This document shows positions 1-8,369 of a stretch of DNA of 64,000 nt, piece after piece. Source of the DNA: Aerococcaceae bacterium DSM 111022 (lineage in GTDB: Bacteria; Bacillota; Bacilli; Lactobacillales; Aerococcaceae); contig JACBXO010000002.1 in NCBI GenBank assembly GCA_015863195.1, positions 1 to 64,000 on the forward strand, written 5' to 3'. The notes below the pieces were generated by a model. That model was not told the origin of the DNA. It did no database searches and saw nothing but the letters and a program-made list of their open reading frames with translations. The first letter of the stretch is position 1. Each line of letters opens with the position of its first letter. A program made the position numbers and the translations under genes.

Positions 1-22
1 AACTCGCAATACTACTAGATAA

Positions 23-50
23 TCGAGGCTAATAGGCTTCGTTTTTTTAT
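23..50 (+). terminator. Possible terminator of a gene left of the window
   Basis: An imperfect hairpin (CGAGGCTA against TAGGCTTCG, with wobble pairs) is followed directly by a run of seven T. It would end a plus-strand gene lying beyond the left edge; no coding part of that gene is visible here. Confidence 0.4.
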
Positions 51-83
51 TTGTATGCCAATATTAATTTTAATCAACAAAAT

Positions 84-113
84 ACCCGAGTTGAATGAGC
101 TTCAACTCGGGTT
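84..113. terminator. Strong hairpin, possibly a bidirectional terminator
   Basis: A perfect 12-bp stem (84-95 with 101-112, ACCCGAGTTGAA) closes a 5-nt loop. T-rich flanks are weak on both sides, so it may be a terminator or simply a stable hairpin next to the repeat array. Confidence 0.45.
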
Positions 114-120
114 TGTCTAC

Positions 121-370
121 GGTCTGAGTTATACGAACGTATAACTTCGTCCAGAAAACACTCGAGTAATTATACAATATCGCTGATTCGTATAAATTCA
201 TCCCTCTTTAAAATGAGAAGTTATACAAACGTATAACTTCGCCTAGAAAATACTTGAGTTATTATACAATATCGCTGATTCGTATAATAACTCCGCTCTA
301 AATACCGAGAAGTTATACAAACGTATAACTTCGCCAAAAACAAACTCAAGTTATTATACGCTCGTATTAC
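121..370. repeat. 92-bp tandem array of alternating hairpins (41+51 bp)
   Basis: The arm TTATAC starts at 129, 170, 221, 262, 313 and 354, so the steps are 41, 51, 41, 51, 41. Each copy pairs with a following GTATAA. Loops alternate between 4 nt and 14 nt (the last, degenerate copy has 4), while the linker between hairpins stays at 25 nt. The short hairpins extend to GAAGTTATAC/GTATAACTTC in the second and third copies. No open reading frame runs through it. This is the clearest example of the array family found in nine gaps of this window. Confidence 0.9.
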
Positions 371-495
371 CACAACAAAAGTCTGCCGTAATTATCTTAA
401 AAACCAGGTTTCAAAATCCCTACCAACACCTCGATCGGAGCTACACACACTATAATCTCTCCACCACCCTTACCCCAACCCCCACAACATAAAAA

Positions 496-526
496 ATAAG
501 CAGAAGAGCTAAACTCCCCTGCTTAC
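496..526 (-). terminator. Terminator of the citrate/isocitrate operon
   Basis: On the minus strand a TAAGCAG/CTGCTTA stem is followed by a T-run, just after the stop codon of the dehydrogenase gene. Confidence 0.7.
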
Positions 527-537
527 CATAAATAATA

Positions 538-1539
538 TTATTTTTTCAAATTCCCGATCAGCGCTTCAGTAAATTCAGTAGTTGTTGCTGTACCATTTAC
601 ATCCGCTGTGCGCGTTGCTGGATTTTTGAGTGTTTCTTCAAGAGCGGTACGAATCATATCTGCCTCTTTTTGTAGGTCCATATGTTCTAACATCATTACT
701 GCTGATAAAATTAAAGCGGTTGGATTTGCTTTGTTTTGACCAGCAATATCTGGTGCTGAACCGTGAACTGCTTCAAAAATCGCAATGTCGTCACCGATAT
801 TAGCTCCTGGAATTAATCCAAGTCCACCTACTAGACCAGCACATAAGTCAGATAGAATATCACCATATAAGTTTTGAGTTAAAATGATGTGGTATCTTTC
901 TGGATACATTACTAGCTGCATACACATATTATCGATTAAAACTTCCTCTAATTCGATTTCAGTGTATTCTGAAGCTACTTCACGAGCGACATCTAAGAAT
1001 AAACCATCCGTTAATTTCATAATATTCGCTTTTGTAACGACAGTTACTTTTTCTGCGCCTGTCTTTTCAGCATATTCAAAAGCTTTTCTAGCGATACGTT
1101 CAGAACCTTGACGTGTAATGACTTTGATTGAGTGCATTTCGTCATCTGAAATCTTCTCTTCTTTACCAGCATATAAATCTTCTGTGTTTTCACGGAAAAT
1201 AATGTGGTCAATATTTTCATAACGTGTTTCTACACCTTCATGACTTTGAACCGGACGCATATTTGTATAAAGATCATATTCTTTACGTAATTGGACATTA
1301 ATTGAACGGAATCCTTTACCGATTGGTGTTGTGATTGGTCCTTTAATGGCAATTTTATTTCTTGAAATACTTTCTAATACATTTGCTGGTAGTAATTCAC
1401 CAGTTGTTTCATACGCAATCTGGCCAGCAACTACCTCTTCAAACTTAATCGGAGCTCCTGTTGCTTCCACTACTTGTTGCATGGATTTTGAAATTTCTAA
1501 ACCAATCCCGTCTCCAGGAATTAAGGTTACACTTTGCAT
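538..1539 (-). CDS. NAD-type isocitrate/isopropylmalate dehydrogenase family protein, probably isocitrate dehydrogenase
   Basis: Beta-decarboxylating dehydrogenase of 333 residues, a usual length for NAD-linked isocitrate dehydrogenases. The substrate loop reads SINVQLRK (Ser79, Asn81, Arg85), as in isocitrate enzymes and not the PExGLL loop of LeuB. Catalytic Tyr123 lies in [10 protein letters not shown] and catalytic Lys170 in VVTKANIM; metal ligands are Asp203, Asp227 and Asp231; the NAD loop HGSAPDIAG is at 259-267. It would convert isocitrate to 2-oxoglutarate in the cytoplasm. It follows a citrate-type symporter by 11 bp, with a good ribosome site (AGGAGG) between them, which supports a citrate/isocitrate role. 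Tartrate or homoisocitrate dehydrogenase activity cannot be excluded. No citrate synthase or aconitase gene is in the window. Confidence 0.8.
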   Translation of the reverse strand: MQSVTLIPGDGIGLEISKSMQQVVEATGAPIKFEEVVAGQIAYETTGELLPANVLESISRNKIAIKGPITTPIGKGFRSINVQLRKEYDLYTNMRPVQSHEGVETRYENIDHIIFRENTEDLYAGKEEKISDDEMHSIKVITRQGSERIARKAFEYAEKTGAEKVTVVTKANIMKLTDGLFLDVAREVASEYTEIELEEVLIDNMCMQLVMYPERYHIILTQNLYGDILSDLCAGLVGGLGLIPGANIGDDIAIFEAVHGSAPDIAGQNKANPTALILSAVMMLEHMDLQKEADMIRTALEETLKNPATRTADVNGTATTTEFTEALIGNLKK

Positions 1540-1550
1540 AATTATCCTCC

Positions 1551-2867
1551 TTAATTAACGATAGGCATTAAACCAAAGATGTGTCCGAAGATCACATAGA
1601 TAACGAAAATACCTAATGAGATAATACCGGCTTTCTTTTGCCATGGTCCCATTTCTACGTCTGTCATGCCGAGTAAAACGTACACGAATGGTACTAATGG
1701 GCTTAATAAGTGGAATGCTTGTCCAAATAGTGACGCAAATGTTAATTGTAATGGCGTAAATCCAATTGTATAACCTGCTTCGGCTAAAACTGGCATTACT
1801 CCGTAATAGAATGCGTCGTTGTTTAAGAAATATGTTCCTGGTACAGAAATTAACGCCACGATAAATCCGTAAATTGCACTCCAAGATTCTGGAATGATAT
1901 TAACTAACGACATTGCAATCGCGTCAGACATCCCTGTTTCTTGTAAAATTCCCATGAATACCCCAGCCGCAAATACGGTTAAAACAACATTATTCGCTTC
2001 CGAAGCATTACCGTCGATACGCGCTTTTTGATCCGCAGTATTTGGATAGTTAACCATTAACGCTAAAATTGTCCCGATCATGAAAATAATCGCTGATGGA
2101 ATCACGTCCATTACTAATAAAACAATCGCTGCAATTGTAATAATAAAGTTAATCCACACATTTTTCGGACGACGTAAAGCTAATGTATCTGGATCATCGA
2201 TAATTGTCATTTCTTCAATTTGAGCATCTGTCAATTCAACAACACCAATACGCTTGCGCTCGCTACGCCCCATCATGACCGCCACAGCAATCATATAAAT
2301 TGAAGCAATAATCATCAATGGCACTAAACCACGCATTACCGCTGATGTCTCAACATTCATCACCGCAATCGCACGCGCTGTCGGTCCACCCCACGGCAGT
2401 AAGTTAATAATCGAGTGTGACGTCATCGTCAAAACAGCCAAGTCCAATGTTTTCATACCTAATCGCTTATAAATCGGCACAAACGCCGTCGCCACGATAA
2501 TCATTGTCGTCGTTCCGTCACCATTTAAAGACACCGCAATGGTTAAGAGGACGGTTGCTAACATAACTTTTAACGGGTCGCCTTTGGCGAAACGAATCAT
2601 AGCATTTGATAATGGATCAAATAATCCTGCGTCAATCATAATTGAGAACATATAAATGGCGAAGAATAACATTACCCCAGTAGATGCGGTAGTCATCAGA
2701 CCATCGAATGCCGCCTGACCAATATCAATCGACCACAAACCAAATAATTGACCAACAATCGCCCATACAACTGGCAAGAATCCTAAACCAGCAAAAGGCG
2801 TCACCTTTTTAGTCATAATTAAAATCATAAAAATTACAATAAGAGAATATCCCATAAATGCAATCAT
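1551..2867 (-). CDS. CitMHS-family citrate/divalent-cation:proton symporter
   Basis: Integral membrane protein of 438 residues with about eleven or twelve hydrophobic segments. It shows the conserved CitMHS motif SLNGDGTTTMI (around residues 114-124) and a second conserved stretch, NLLPWGGPTARA. CitMHS proteins (B. subtilis CitM/CitH type) import citrate complexed with Mg or Ca ions. It is first in a two-gene operon with the isocitrate dehydrogenase, so the likely role is to feed citrate into 2-oxoglutarate formation. A consensus-like promoter lies about 80 bp upstream. The family call is firm; the exact substrate is inferred. Confidence 0.85.
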   Translation of the reverse strand: MIAFMGYSLIVIFMILIMTKKVTPFAGLGFLPVVWAIVGQLFGLWSIDIGQAAFDGLMTTASTGVMLFFAIYMFSIMIDAGLFDPLSNAMIRFAKGDPLKVMLATVLLTIAVSLNGDGTTTMIIVATAFVPIYKRLGMKTLDLAVLTMTSHSIINLLPWGGPTARAIAVMNVETSAVMRGLVPLMIIASIYMIAVAVMMGRSERKRIGVVELTDAQIEEMTIIDDPDTLALRRPKNVWINFIITIAAIVLLVMDVIPSAIIFMIGTILALMVNYPNTADQKARIDGNASEANNVVLTVFAAGVFMGILQETGMSDAIAMSLVNIIPESWSAIYGFIVALISVPGTYFLNNDAFYYGVMPVLAEAGYTIGFTPLQLTFASLFGQAFHLLSPLVPFVYVLLGMTDVEMGPWQKKAGIISLGIFVIYVIFGHIFGLMPIVN

Positions 2868-2941
2868 TTATTTCACTTCCTTACTAGCCCATGGCTATTT
2901 TTTATAATTAGAGATTTCTAATATTTGTCTTCTAATAAACA

Positions 2942-2969
2942 ATTATAGCGTTTTGTTATAAAATCTCAA
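2942..2969 (-). promoter_or_regulatory. SigA-type promoter of the citrate operon
   Basis: On the minus strand TTGAGA (2964-2969) and TATAAT (2942-2947) are separated by 16 bp. Between it and the start codon lies the palindrome ATTAGAGATTTCTAAT (2907-2922) with a further half-site TTATTAGAAGA, a possible operator for an unknown regulator. Confidence 0.65.
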
Positions 2970-3500
2970 GGTCTTTTTGATTTTTCTGTGAATTTTGTAA
3001 CATTACCTTACACACTATTTTTCAGGTAGTTCAATATAATTACAATAATCAGATTTGTAAGTCAATATCTGATAAGGCTTACAGTTCATATATAACAACA
3101 ACATTCAAATACCAAGACAATTATGATGGTGCTAAAAATGTTTAAAAACGAAAAAATCGTAATTTTGTCCCATTTTTATTAATATGTTTCATACCGAAAA
3201 CGCCATCAATATATTTACTAGCTAACACATACTTTACACAAACGTTTGATAAACTTTCTCGAAATACAAAGTCGCTTTGTAAAAATTTCTATCAAGGATT
3301 TTTTTATCATTTACTTCGTTGAAATTCTGTTCTCATTAAATTCAAAGTTTTGTAATTCTTACTATTTTGAGTAACAAATCGATCAAAATCAAAAGTTATT
3401 AAATATTTAAGTAGCTTTTGAGTAATAACTTTTCAAATTTCCGTGGCGAAAATTGAGATGATTGGGTATGTTTTACCACTCTCTTGTATTGCTAAAAACA
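2970..3500. other. AT-rich intergenic stretch without a gene
   Basis: No supportable reading frame. It holds isolated inverted repeats, for example AAAAGTTATT near 3390 pairing with AATAACTTTT near 3430, which could be decayed hairpins of the array type seen just to the right. Confidence 0.5.
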
Positions 3501-3690
3501 GACTCAATCATTGCCAAAGATCCGCAATGGAGCACTCTGCAAACTAGCTCATGGTCAAAAAACTGCAATAGAGCACTTACCAAACGAACTCATTGCCAAA
3601 AAACTGCAATGGAGCACTAAACAAACGAACTCATTGCCAAAAATCTGCAATAGCCACTCAGCAAACAAAATCATCATCAAAAAATGCAAA
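3501..3690. repeat. 41-bp tandem hairpin array
   Basis: The arm ATTGC(C) recurs at 3510, 3551, 3592 and 3633 (exactly 41 bp apart) and in a decayed form at about 3673. Each is followed 8 nt later by GCAAT, forming a small hairpin. The short plus-strand reading frames here exist only because of the repeat. Confidence 0.85.
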
Positions 3691-3771
3691 TCCCAAAGTT
3701 ATCCCTATTCCATCAACATCAGCCTCATCGAACCATAACAAAACAATAATTCCTATAACAAGCCATACAAA

Positions 3772-3793
3772 AACGGCAGGTTCCCCTGCCGTT
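3772..3793 (-). terminator. Terminator of the GH3 operon
   Basis: Perfect 9-bp stem AACGGCAGG/CCTGCCGTT with a 4-nt loop, followed on the minus strand by five T. Confidence 0.8.
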
Positions 3794-3814
3794 CGATACC
3801 ATACTTTTTAAAAA

Positions 3815-5890
3815 TTAATATTTTAATCCAAAGCCTTTATAGTATTTGTTGCCTTCTGAGTCTTCGTAGCCATAAGTCATCCCTGGGCGCAAGTATTTGT
3901 CTTTGTCATAACCTGGCACGTCATTACGAGTGACAGAAACACCGTGCTCGTCGACTGCAATCACTTGTTCGTTCTTAGGTAATGTGATTGGTAAAACACC
4001 TTCAGCTTTCGCGCGTCCGAATAGTACTTCTAAAGTCGCAGTTGGGTCAGTATCGTAAATTGCTACTAAACCATCTGAATATGGTTCAACATTACCCATG
4101 ATCCATGGCATTGTGACGTTTACGACAGAAATAACCGGAATGTCGTTTGCTTCAGCATGGCGTACAATTTCCTCACGCTTAACCTGTTCACTTAATGTTG
4201 TTTCTTGATAAGTGTCACCGTTTAAAGCAATATTAATTTTTTCTTCACATAAAGTTAACTCTAAAAATCCAGGCGTTGCGCTGAAATAATCACCTGTCAC
4301 TGGATACATCATGAAGATAACAGCATCCGCTTCTTTGTAATCTTCAACCACATTAAAGCCAGCATCTTTAGCTGCTTTAACTGCGTTCTCACCGTATTTT
4401 ACCGCTTTTTCAGCCTCTTTATGGAAACCAGCAATGTAAACTTTTTTATATTCAGATAAAGGTAATACATCTTTATTCTTAAGGACTGTTACTGATTTTT
4501 GATGAACTTCATGAGCGTAAGCTTTCATTTCACCAGAATCTTCAACATATTTAGCAGCTGCATCTGGATCAACATAAGTTTCACTATCAAAAATACCTAA
4601 AGCAAACATTTCTTTAAATAAACTGACATTCGCTTCATCAATGCGTTTCATTGAAACCCAACCATTATCGATTGCTTCAACGATTTTTTGAGGTTCATTA
4701 TGTGCTGCAATTAAGTCAGTTCCTGCGTTAATTGCTTTAGCGTGGCGGGCAACTTGAGATTTATCTTCCATTCCCCAACCAGTTTGGTCAGTTACACCGG
4801 TATCCGAGTTAATATAACCTTCAAATCCCATTTGATCGCGCAATAGATCGTTTAAGATATAATGGTTAAATGTCATTCCCACTTCTTCAAATGGAATTAA
4901 CTTTCCTTTATATTCTTGGAAACTTGATTTATCAATTGATGGCGCAGAGTAATAAGGCATAATTGAAGCTGGTTTTTCAGCAATCGCACGCTCAAATGGT
5001 TTTAAATGATAATCTTCTAAAGCCCCTGGTGTACGGTAAACATTCCATTTACCTTCTTTATAATGCGGGTCAAATCCGTTTTCACGCGCCCCACCACCCG
5101 GGAAGTGTTTAACAGTCATTGTTACTGAGTCAGATGAAATTTCAGGACCTTGAATTCCTTTAACTAATCGTGCAATAATTTCACCAATAACTTCAGGATC
5201 CTCACCAAATGTACCATAAGTACGTTGCCATCTTGGGTCGGTTACAACATCAGCCATGTAGAAATACCCTTTACGTACACCCACGTTTTTGAAATCTTCA
5301 CGAACAGCTTCTGCCATTTTATCCGCAATCGTATAGTCGCCTGTCCCCATCACAGCAGCCGCAACGCCCAATGTTCCTGGGAATAATGTATATGCCCCTT
5401 CAGATTTGTCGCCTTCTAAAGTCGCTTCAGAATTTTCATTACGTGAATTTGAAAGGAACAATCCTGGGATACCTAAACGTGATTTTTCAGCAACTTCTTG
5501 GACCGCATTCACCCATTCAGTCGTTTCTTTGGCTGGCATATTGTCACGGAAAATAAAATGACGTAATTTTAAACGCTCGATTGTTTCAGTTGTTGGGAAA
5601 CGGTCCGTACGTTTTTGAACAGATCCGTCTGCTTTAACAAATTTTTCGTGAAGAACTTCGGTTTCGCCTTCTTCATTGTGCGCGTAACCAGGCAGTAACT
5701 GATAGTTCAACATCATACCCGCTTTTTCTTCCTTAGTCATTTGCGCAACCAAGTCATTAGCACGCTCCTCAGGACTTAATCTCCAGTCCTCATAAGCATC
5801 TAACTTCCCATTTCCGTTTAAGTCTTTAAATTTTAACCCATCAACTTCAATAATCTCTTTATGACGCGTTTCTAAATGTGGTTGTTTCAT
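3815..5890 (-). CDS. Glycoside hydrolase family 3 protein (beta-glycosidase)
   Basis: Protein of 691 residues with the two-domain GH3 layout. The N-terminal barrel contains KHFPGGGARENG (261-272) and the nucleophile region INSDTGVTD, where Asp363 is the likely catalytic base-attacking residue; the C-terminal alpha/beta sandwich starts near residue 440. An EF-hand-like loop, DLNGNGKLDAYEDW (23-36), is common in this GH3 subgroup. There is no signal peptide, so it should hydrolyse an imported or phosphorylated-free beta-glycoside in the cytoplasm. It follows a sugar isomerase gene by 15 bp on the same strand. The substrate (glucoside, xyloside or other) cannot be read from the sequence. Confidence 0.85.
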   Translation of the reverse strand: MKQPHLETRHKEIIEVDGLKFKDLNGNGKLDAYEDWRLSPEERANDLVAQMTKEEKAGMMLNYQLLPGYAHNEEGETEVLHEKFVKADGSVQKRTDRFPTTETIERLKLRHFIFRDNMPAKETTEWVNAVQEVAEKSRLGIPGLFLSNSRNENSEATLEGDKSEGAYTLFPGTLGVAAAVMGTGDYTIADKMAEAVREDFKNVGVRKGYFYMADVVTDPRWQRTYGTFGEDPEVIGEIIARLVKGIQGPEISSDSVTMTVKHFPGGGARENGFDPHYKEGKWNVYRTPGALEDYHLKPFERAIAEKPASIMPYYSAPSIDKSSFQEYKGKLIPFEEVGMTFNHYILNDLLRDQMGFEGYINSDTGVTDQTGWGMEDKSQVARHAKAINAGTDLIAAHNEPQKIVEAIDNGWVSMKRIDEANVSLFKEMFALGIFDSETYVDPDAAAKYVEDSGEMKAYAHEVHQKSVTVLKNKDVLPLSEYKKVYIAGFHKEAEKAVKYGENAVKAAKDAGFNVVEDYKEADAVIFMMYPVTGDYFSATPGFLELTLCEEKINIALNGDTYQETTLSEQVKREEIVRHAEANDIPVISVVNVTMPWIMGNVEPYSDGLVAIYDTDPTATLEVLFGRAKAEGVLPITLPKNEQVIAVDEHGVSVTRNDVPGYDKDKYLRPGMTYGYEDSEGNKYYKGFGLKY

Positions 5891-5905
5891 CTAATTCTCC
5901 CTTTC

Positions 5906-6631
5906 TTATTTAAATGCAGCAACAACTTGACTAATCTCATCAGCCCAAACTTCCTTCGGCATCGCATACTCAATAACTGCCGGATATCCCCCGAAATATT
6001 TCGGTGCATCCGCTACCCCATCCGTAAATAATGACGTCGTATGATCTTCATGGATATTCTTAATATGGAGGAAAGAAATCTCATTTTTCAGTAAATCATA
6101 TGCCTTATCAATACTCTCACCAGAAATATACCAATTCCCAATATCAAAAGTATGACCCACAGCTAGTCCCTTATTATGAAGCGTATTCAAAACATTTTTG
6201 ACCGTACCCGCAAATCCAGTCGTTTCAGACTGATCATTTTCTAAAGTTAAGGTAATGTTAGCTTCATCTAGAAGCGATTTAACGCTTTCAAAATTTAAAT
6301 CAGCAATTACTTCATGGTTACCGATTGTCAGTTTGACATTATCGCAGTTTAACTTCTTCGTCAATTTTACAAAACTTTCAAAAGCAGGGTTAATCCCGTC
6401 TTCAATAATAAAATCCTCTGGCACCGATAAATAGTGTTTCCACCCTGTTTTTTCTTGAATCTCTAGGTATTCATCAATTTCTTCTAACATTTTATCTGGG
6501 TTAAACAATTCTAAACGATACTCTATTCCCGTAATACTTGAATCATTTAATTTTACGAGTTCTTGGATCACATCATATTGTGACAAACCATCTGGTTGAC
6601 CAATAATTGTGTTTATTACAACTTCTGTCAT
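5906..6631 (-). CDS. Sugar phosphate isomerase/epimerase (xylose isomerase-like TIM barrel)
   Basis: Protein of 241 residues resembling the AP-endonuclease-2/xylose-isomerase-like barrel family. Likely metal-binding positions are in LTLEND, HTFDIGNWY and FLHIKN, the Glu/Asp/His pattern typical of the family. It is the first gene of an operon with the GH3 glycosidase, so it probably converts the sugar or sugar acid released by that enzyme. The start is set by an AGAGGAGGAAAG ribosome site. A cre-like site lies 45 bp upstream, which suggests carbon catabolite repression. The exact reaction is not known. Confidence 0.7.
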   Translation of the reverse strand: MTEVVINTIIGQPDGLSQYDVIQELVKLNDSSITGIEYRLELFNPDKMLEEIDEYLEIQEKTGWKHYLSVPEDFIIEDGINPAFESFVKLTKKLNCDNVKLTIGNHEVIADLNFESVKSLLDEANITLTLENDQSETTGFAGTVKNVLNTLHNKGLAVGHTFDIGNWYISGESIDKAYDLLKNEISFLHIKNIHEDHTTSLFTDGVADAPKYFGGYPAVIEYAMPKEVWADEISQVVAAFK

Positions 6632-6674
6632 AACTTTCCTCCTCTATGTCATTCTTTCTATATTTTACCATATT

Positions 6675-6690
6675 TTGGAAACGTGTACAT
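6675..6690. promoter_or_regulatory. cre-like CcpA site upstream of the glycosidase operon
   Basis: TTGGAAACGTGTACAT matches 14 of 15 positions of the degenerate cre consensus WTGNAANCGNWNNCW. It sits between the divergent isomerase and aldo/keto reductase genes, nearer the isomerase. Confidence 0.5.
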
Positions 6691-6765
6691 TCTTTTTCGA
6701 CAAAAACATCAGACATCTTATCAAAAAAGTGCTGATTAAGCGGTTGAATTTTAATATTCACTTTA

Positions 6766-6795
6766 TTAACATCAGATGATTACTTGTGGTAGAAT
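6766..6795 (+). promoter_or_regulatory. Promoter of the aldo/keto reductase gene
   Basis: TTAACA and TAGAAT with an 18-bp spacer lie just upstream of an AGGAGG-like ribosome site (TTGGAGGCG) and the ATG. Confidence 0.5.
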
Positions 6796-6822
6796 AAAGA
6801 AAACAATATTGGAGGCGTATTC

Positions 6823-7662
6823 ATGAATAATGTTACATTACACAATCAAGTCGAAATGCCAATCGTTGGCTTTGGTGTTTTCAAAGTTCCCTCAGGAGAA
6901 ACAGCTAAAATCGTTAAACAAGCTCTAGACACTGGCTACCGCTCAATTGATACCGCACAAGTCTATAATAATGAAGAAGGTGTGGGTAAAGGAATCAAAA
7001 ATAGTAGCGTCCCTCGTGATGAAATCTTTGTTACTAGTAAAGTCTGGCACAAAGATGGCGGAGACAAACGCGCCATGGATTCAATTGACGGTACATTGCG
7101 CCGCTTGCAATTAGATTACATTGACTTAATGCTAGTCCACCAACCATTTGGTGATTACTATGGTATTTACCGCGCACTAGAAAAAGCTTACCGCCAAGGA
7201 AAAATACGTGCCATTGGTGTAAGTAATTTCAGCCCAGACCGTTATTTAGACTTAGTTCATTACAATGACATTGTCCCTCATGTCAATCAAGTTGAAACAC
7301 ATGTCTTTAACCAACAAGTTGAAGCGCAAAAAATATTTGCTGAATATGATACAATTACAGAATCATGGGGACCACTAGCTCAAGGTCAACAAGGCTTCTT
7401 CGAAAATGAAGTATTAACTGAAATTGCGGCAAAACACAATAAATCCGTTGCCCAAGTAGCAATGCGCTATTTAATTCAACGTGGTATTATCGTTATTCCA
7501 AAAACCGTTAAAGTCAGTCGCATGAAAGAAAATATCGACCTCTTCAACTTTGAACTATCATCTGAAGAAATGAGTCTCATTTTAGCACTCGACAAAAAGC
7601 AAACCAATCAAGCACCACACACCGATCCTAACCGCGTCAAAGGATTAATCGGCATGAAATAA
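6823..7662 (+). CDS. Aldo/keto reductase
   Basis: NADPH-dependent oxidoreductase of 279 residues, the normal size for a bacterial AKR. The catalytic tetrad is present: Asp43 and Tyr48 in SIDTAQVYNNE, Lys73 in VTSKVW and His106 in LVHQPF. The cofactor-binding end contains IPKTVKVSRMKENID. It is monocistronic, divergent from the sugar isomerase operon and followed by its own terminator. It would reduce small aldehydes or ketones, or act on 2,5-diketogluconate-like sugars; the true substrate is unknown. A second family member is encoded at 48.1-48.9 kb. Confidence 0.85.
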   Translation: MNNVTLHNQVEMPIVGFGVFKVPSGETAKIVKQALDTGYRSIDTAQVYNNEEGVGKGIKNSSVPRDEIFVTSKVWHKDGGDKRAMDSIDGTLRRLQLDYIDLMLVHQPFGDYYGIYRALEKAYRQGKIRAIGVSNFSPDRYLDLVHYNDIVPHVNQVETHVFNQQVEAQKIFAEYDTITESWGPLAQGQQGFFENEVLTEIAAKHNKSVAQVAMRYLIQRGIIVIPKTVKVSRMKENIDLFNFELSSEEMSLILALDKKQTNQAPHTDPNRVKGLIGMK

Positions 7663-7680
7663 TAACAGCTATATAAAGAA

Positions 7681-7714
7681 AGAGAGCCCGAAAATAATTC
7701 GGCTCTCTTTTTTT
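7681..7714 (+). terminator. Terminator of the aldo/keto reductase gene
   Basis: AGAGAGCC pairs with GGCTCTCT, with an inner GAA/TTC pairing, followed by a long T-run. Confidence 0.85.
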
Positions 7715-7820
7715 GTATAGCTGAAATCAGTAAATCAAAATCTGAGCTTTTTCTTATGAATATTGGCGTTCAATCACTCGTTCATTCAAACAATTCAATA
7801 AAATCACGCTTTTACACTTT

Positions 7821-8258
7821 TTATTTCGCTTGTCTTTTTTGAATTAATGCGCCAATAAAGTCCATTAAATCAATTTGATTGTTATCTAATTCGGTAATAA
7901 CTTTATCTGTTAAATCATCAAGTGGACTTACTGCCCTTTTCGCCTCAAACTGCTCACGTACATTATCCAATAACAACTGAGCATCTTCCGAAATGACCGT
8001 CGCACCCGAAACAGCATCTAATTTCGACTTATTTTGAAGAATTTGCTTTTCCAATTGACGAATCGCATGGCGGTAATAAGTATTCGACTCGGCAAACATT
8101 TTATCATTATAGTCTTTTGACGTTGATTTATATTCATTTTCTTCATTTGAAGCATCCAATACGACGCCACGAATTTCTCCGTATTTATCTATATCAACCG
8201 ATAAAAAAGTTACAAATCCATTCGCATCAACTGGACGATAAGCCGTATATTTTTCCAT
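7821..8258 (-). CDS. Small FMN-binding-domain-like protein
   Basis: Likely 145 residues, starting at the ATG at 8258 because a GGAGGA ribosome site lies 8 nt upstream; an upstream in-frame ATG at 8288 lacks one. The central sequence KLDAVSGATVISEDAQLLLDNV resembles the SGAT flavin-attachment motif of FMN-binding domains (as in NqrC/RnfG or PplA-like proteins), preceded by a beta-rich part that begins TAYRPVDANGFVTFLSVDID. No signal peptide or membrane segment is visible. The C-terminal 40 residues are acidic and probably helical. It lies downstream of nrdA beyond a terminator-like hairpin. The function is unknown; a redox role is inferred from the motif only. Confidence 0.65.
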   Translation of the reverse strand: MEKYTAYRPVDANGFVTFLSVDIDKYGEIRGVVLDASNEENEYKSTSKDYNDKMFAESNTYYRHAIRQLEKQILQNKSKLDAVSGATVISEDAQLLLDNVREQFEAKRAVSPLDDLTDKVITELDNNQIDLMDFIGALIQKRQAK

Positions 8259-8327
8259 TTCAATTCTCCTCCAATTTATTGATATCAATCATTATTAAGT
8301 ACACTTTTCACATAATAAATTAAGAAG

Positions 8328-8356
8328 AAATGCTAACACATATAGTATTAGCATCT
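8328..8356 (-). terminator. Terminator of nrdBA
   Basis: On the minus strand ATGCTAA pairs with TTAGCAT around an 11-nt loop and is followed by a T-rich tract, directly after the nrdA stop codon. Confidence 0.6.
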
Positions 8357-8369
8357 CAATCATTCTATT

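Noticed and set aside
126-332. loxP-like recombination sites
   Set aside because: GTATAACTTCG resembles a loxP arm, but the spacer is 4 nt instead of 8, the long hairpins lack the extension, and no tyrosine recombinase is nearby.
2941-2960. cre site over the citrate-operon -10 element
   Set aside because: ACAAAACGCTATAA matches only about 11 of 14 positions and lacks the outer bases.
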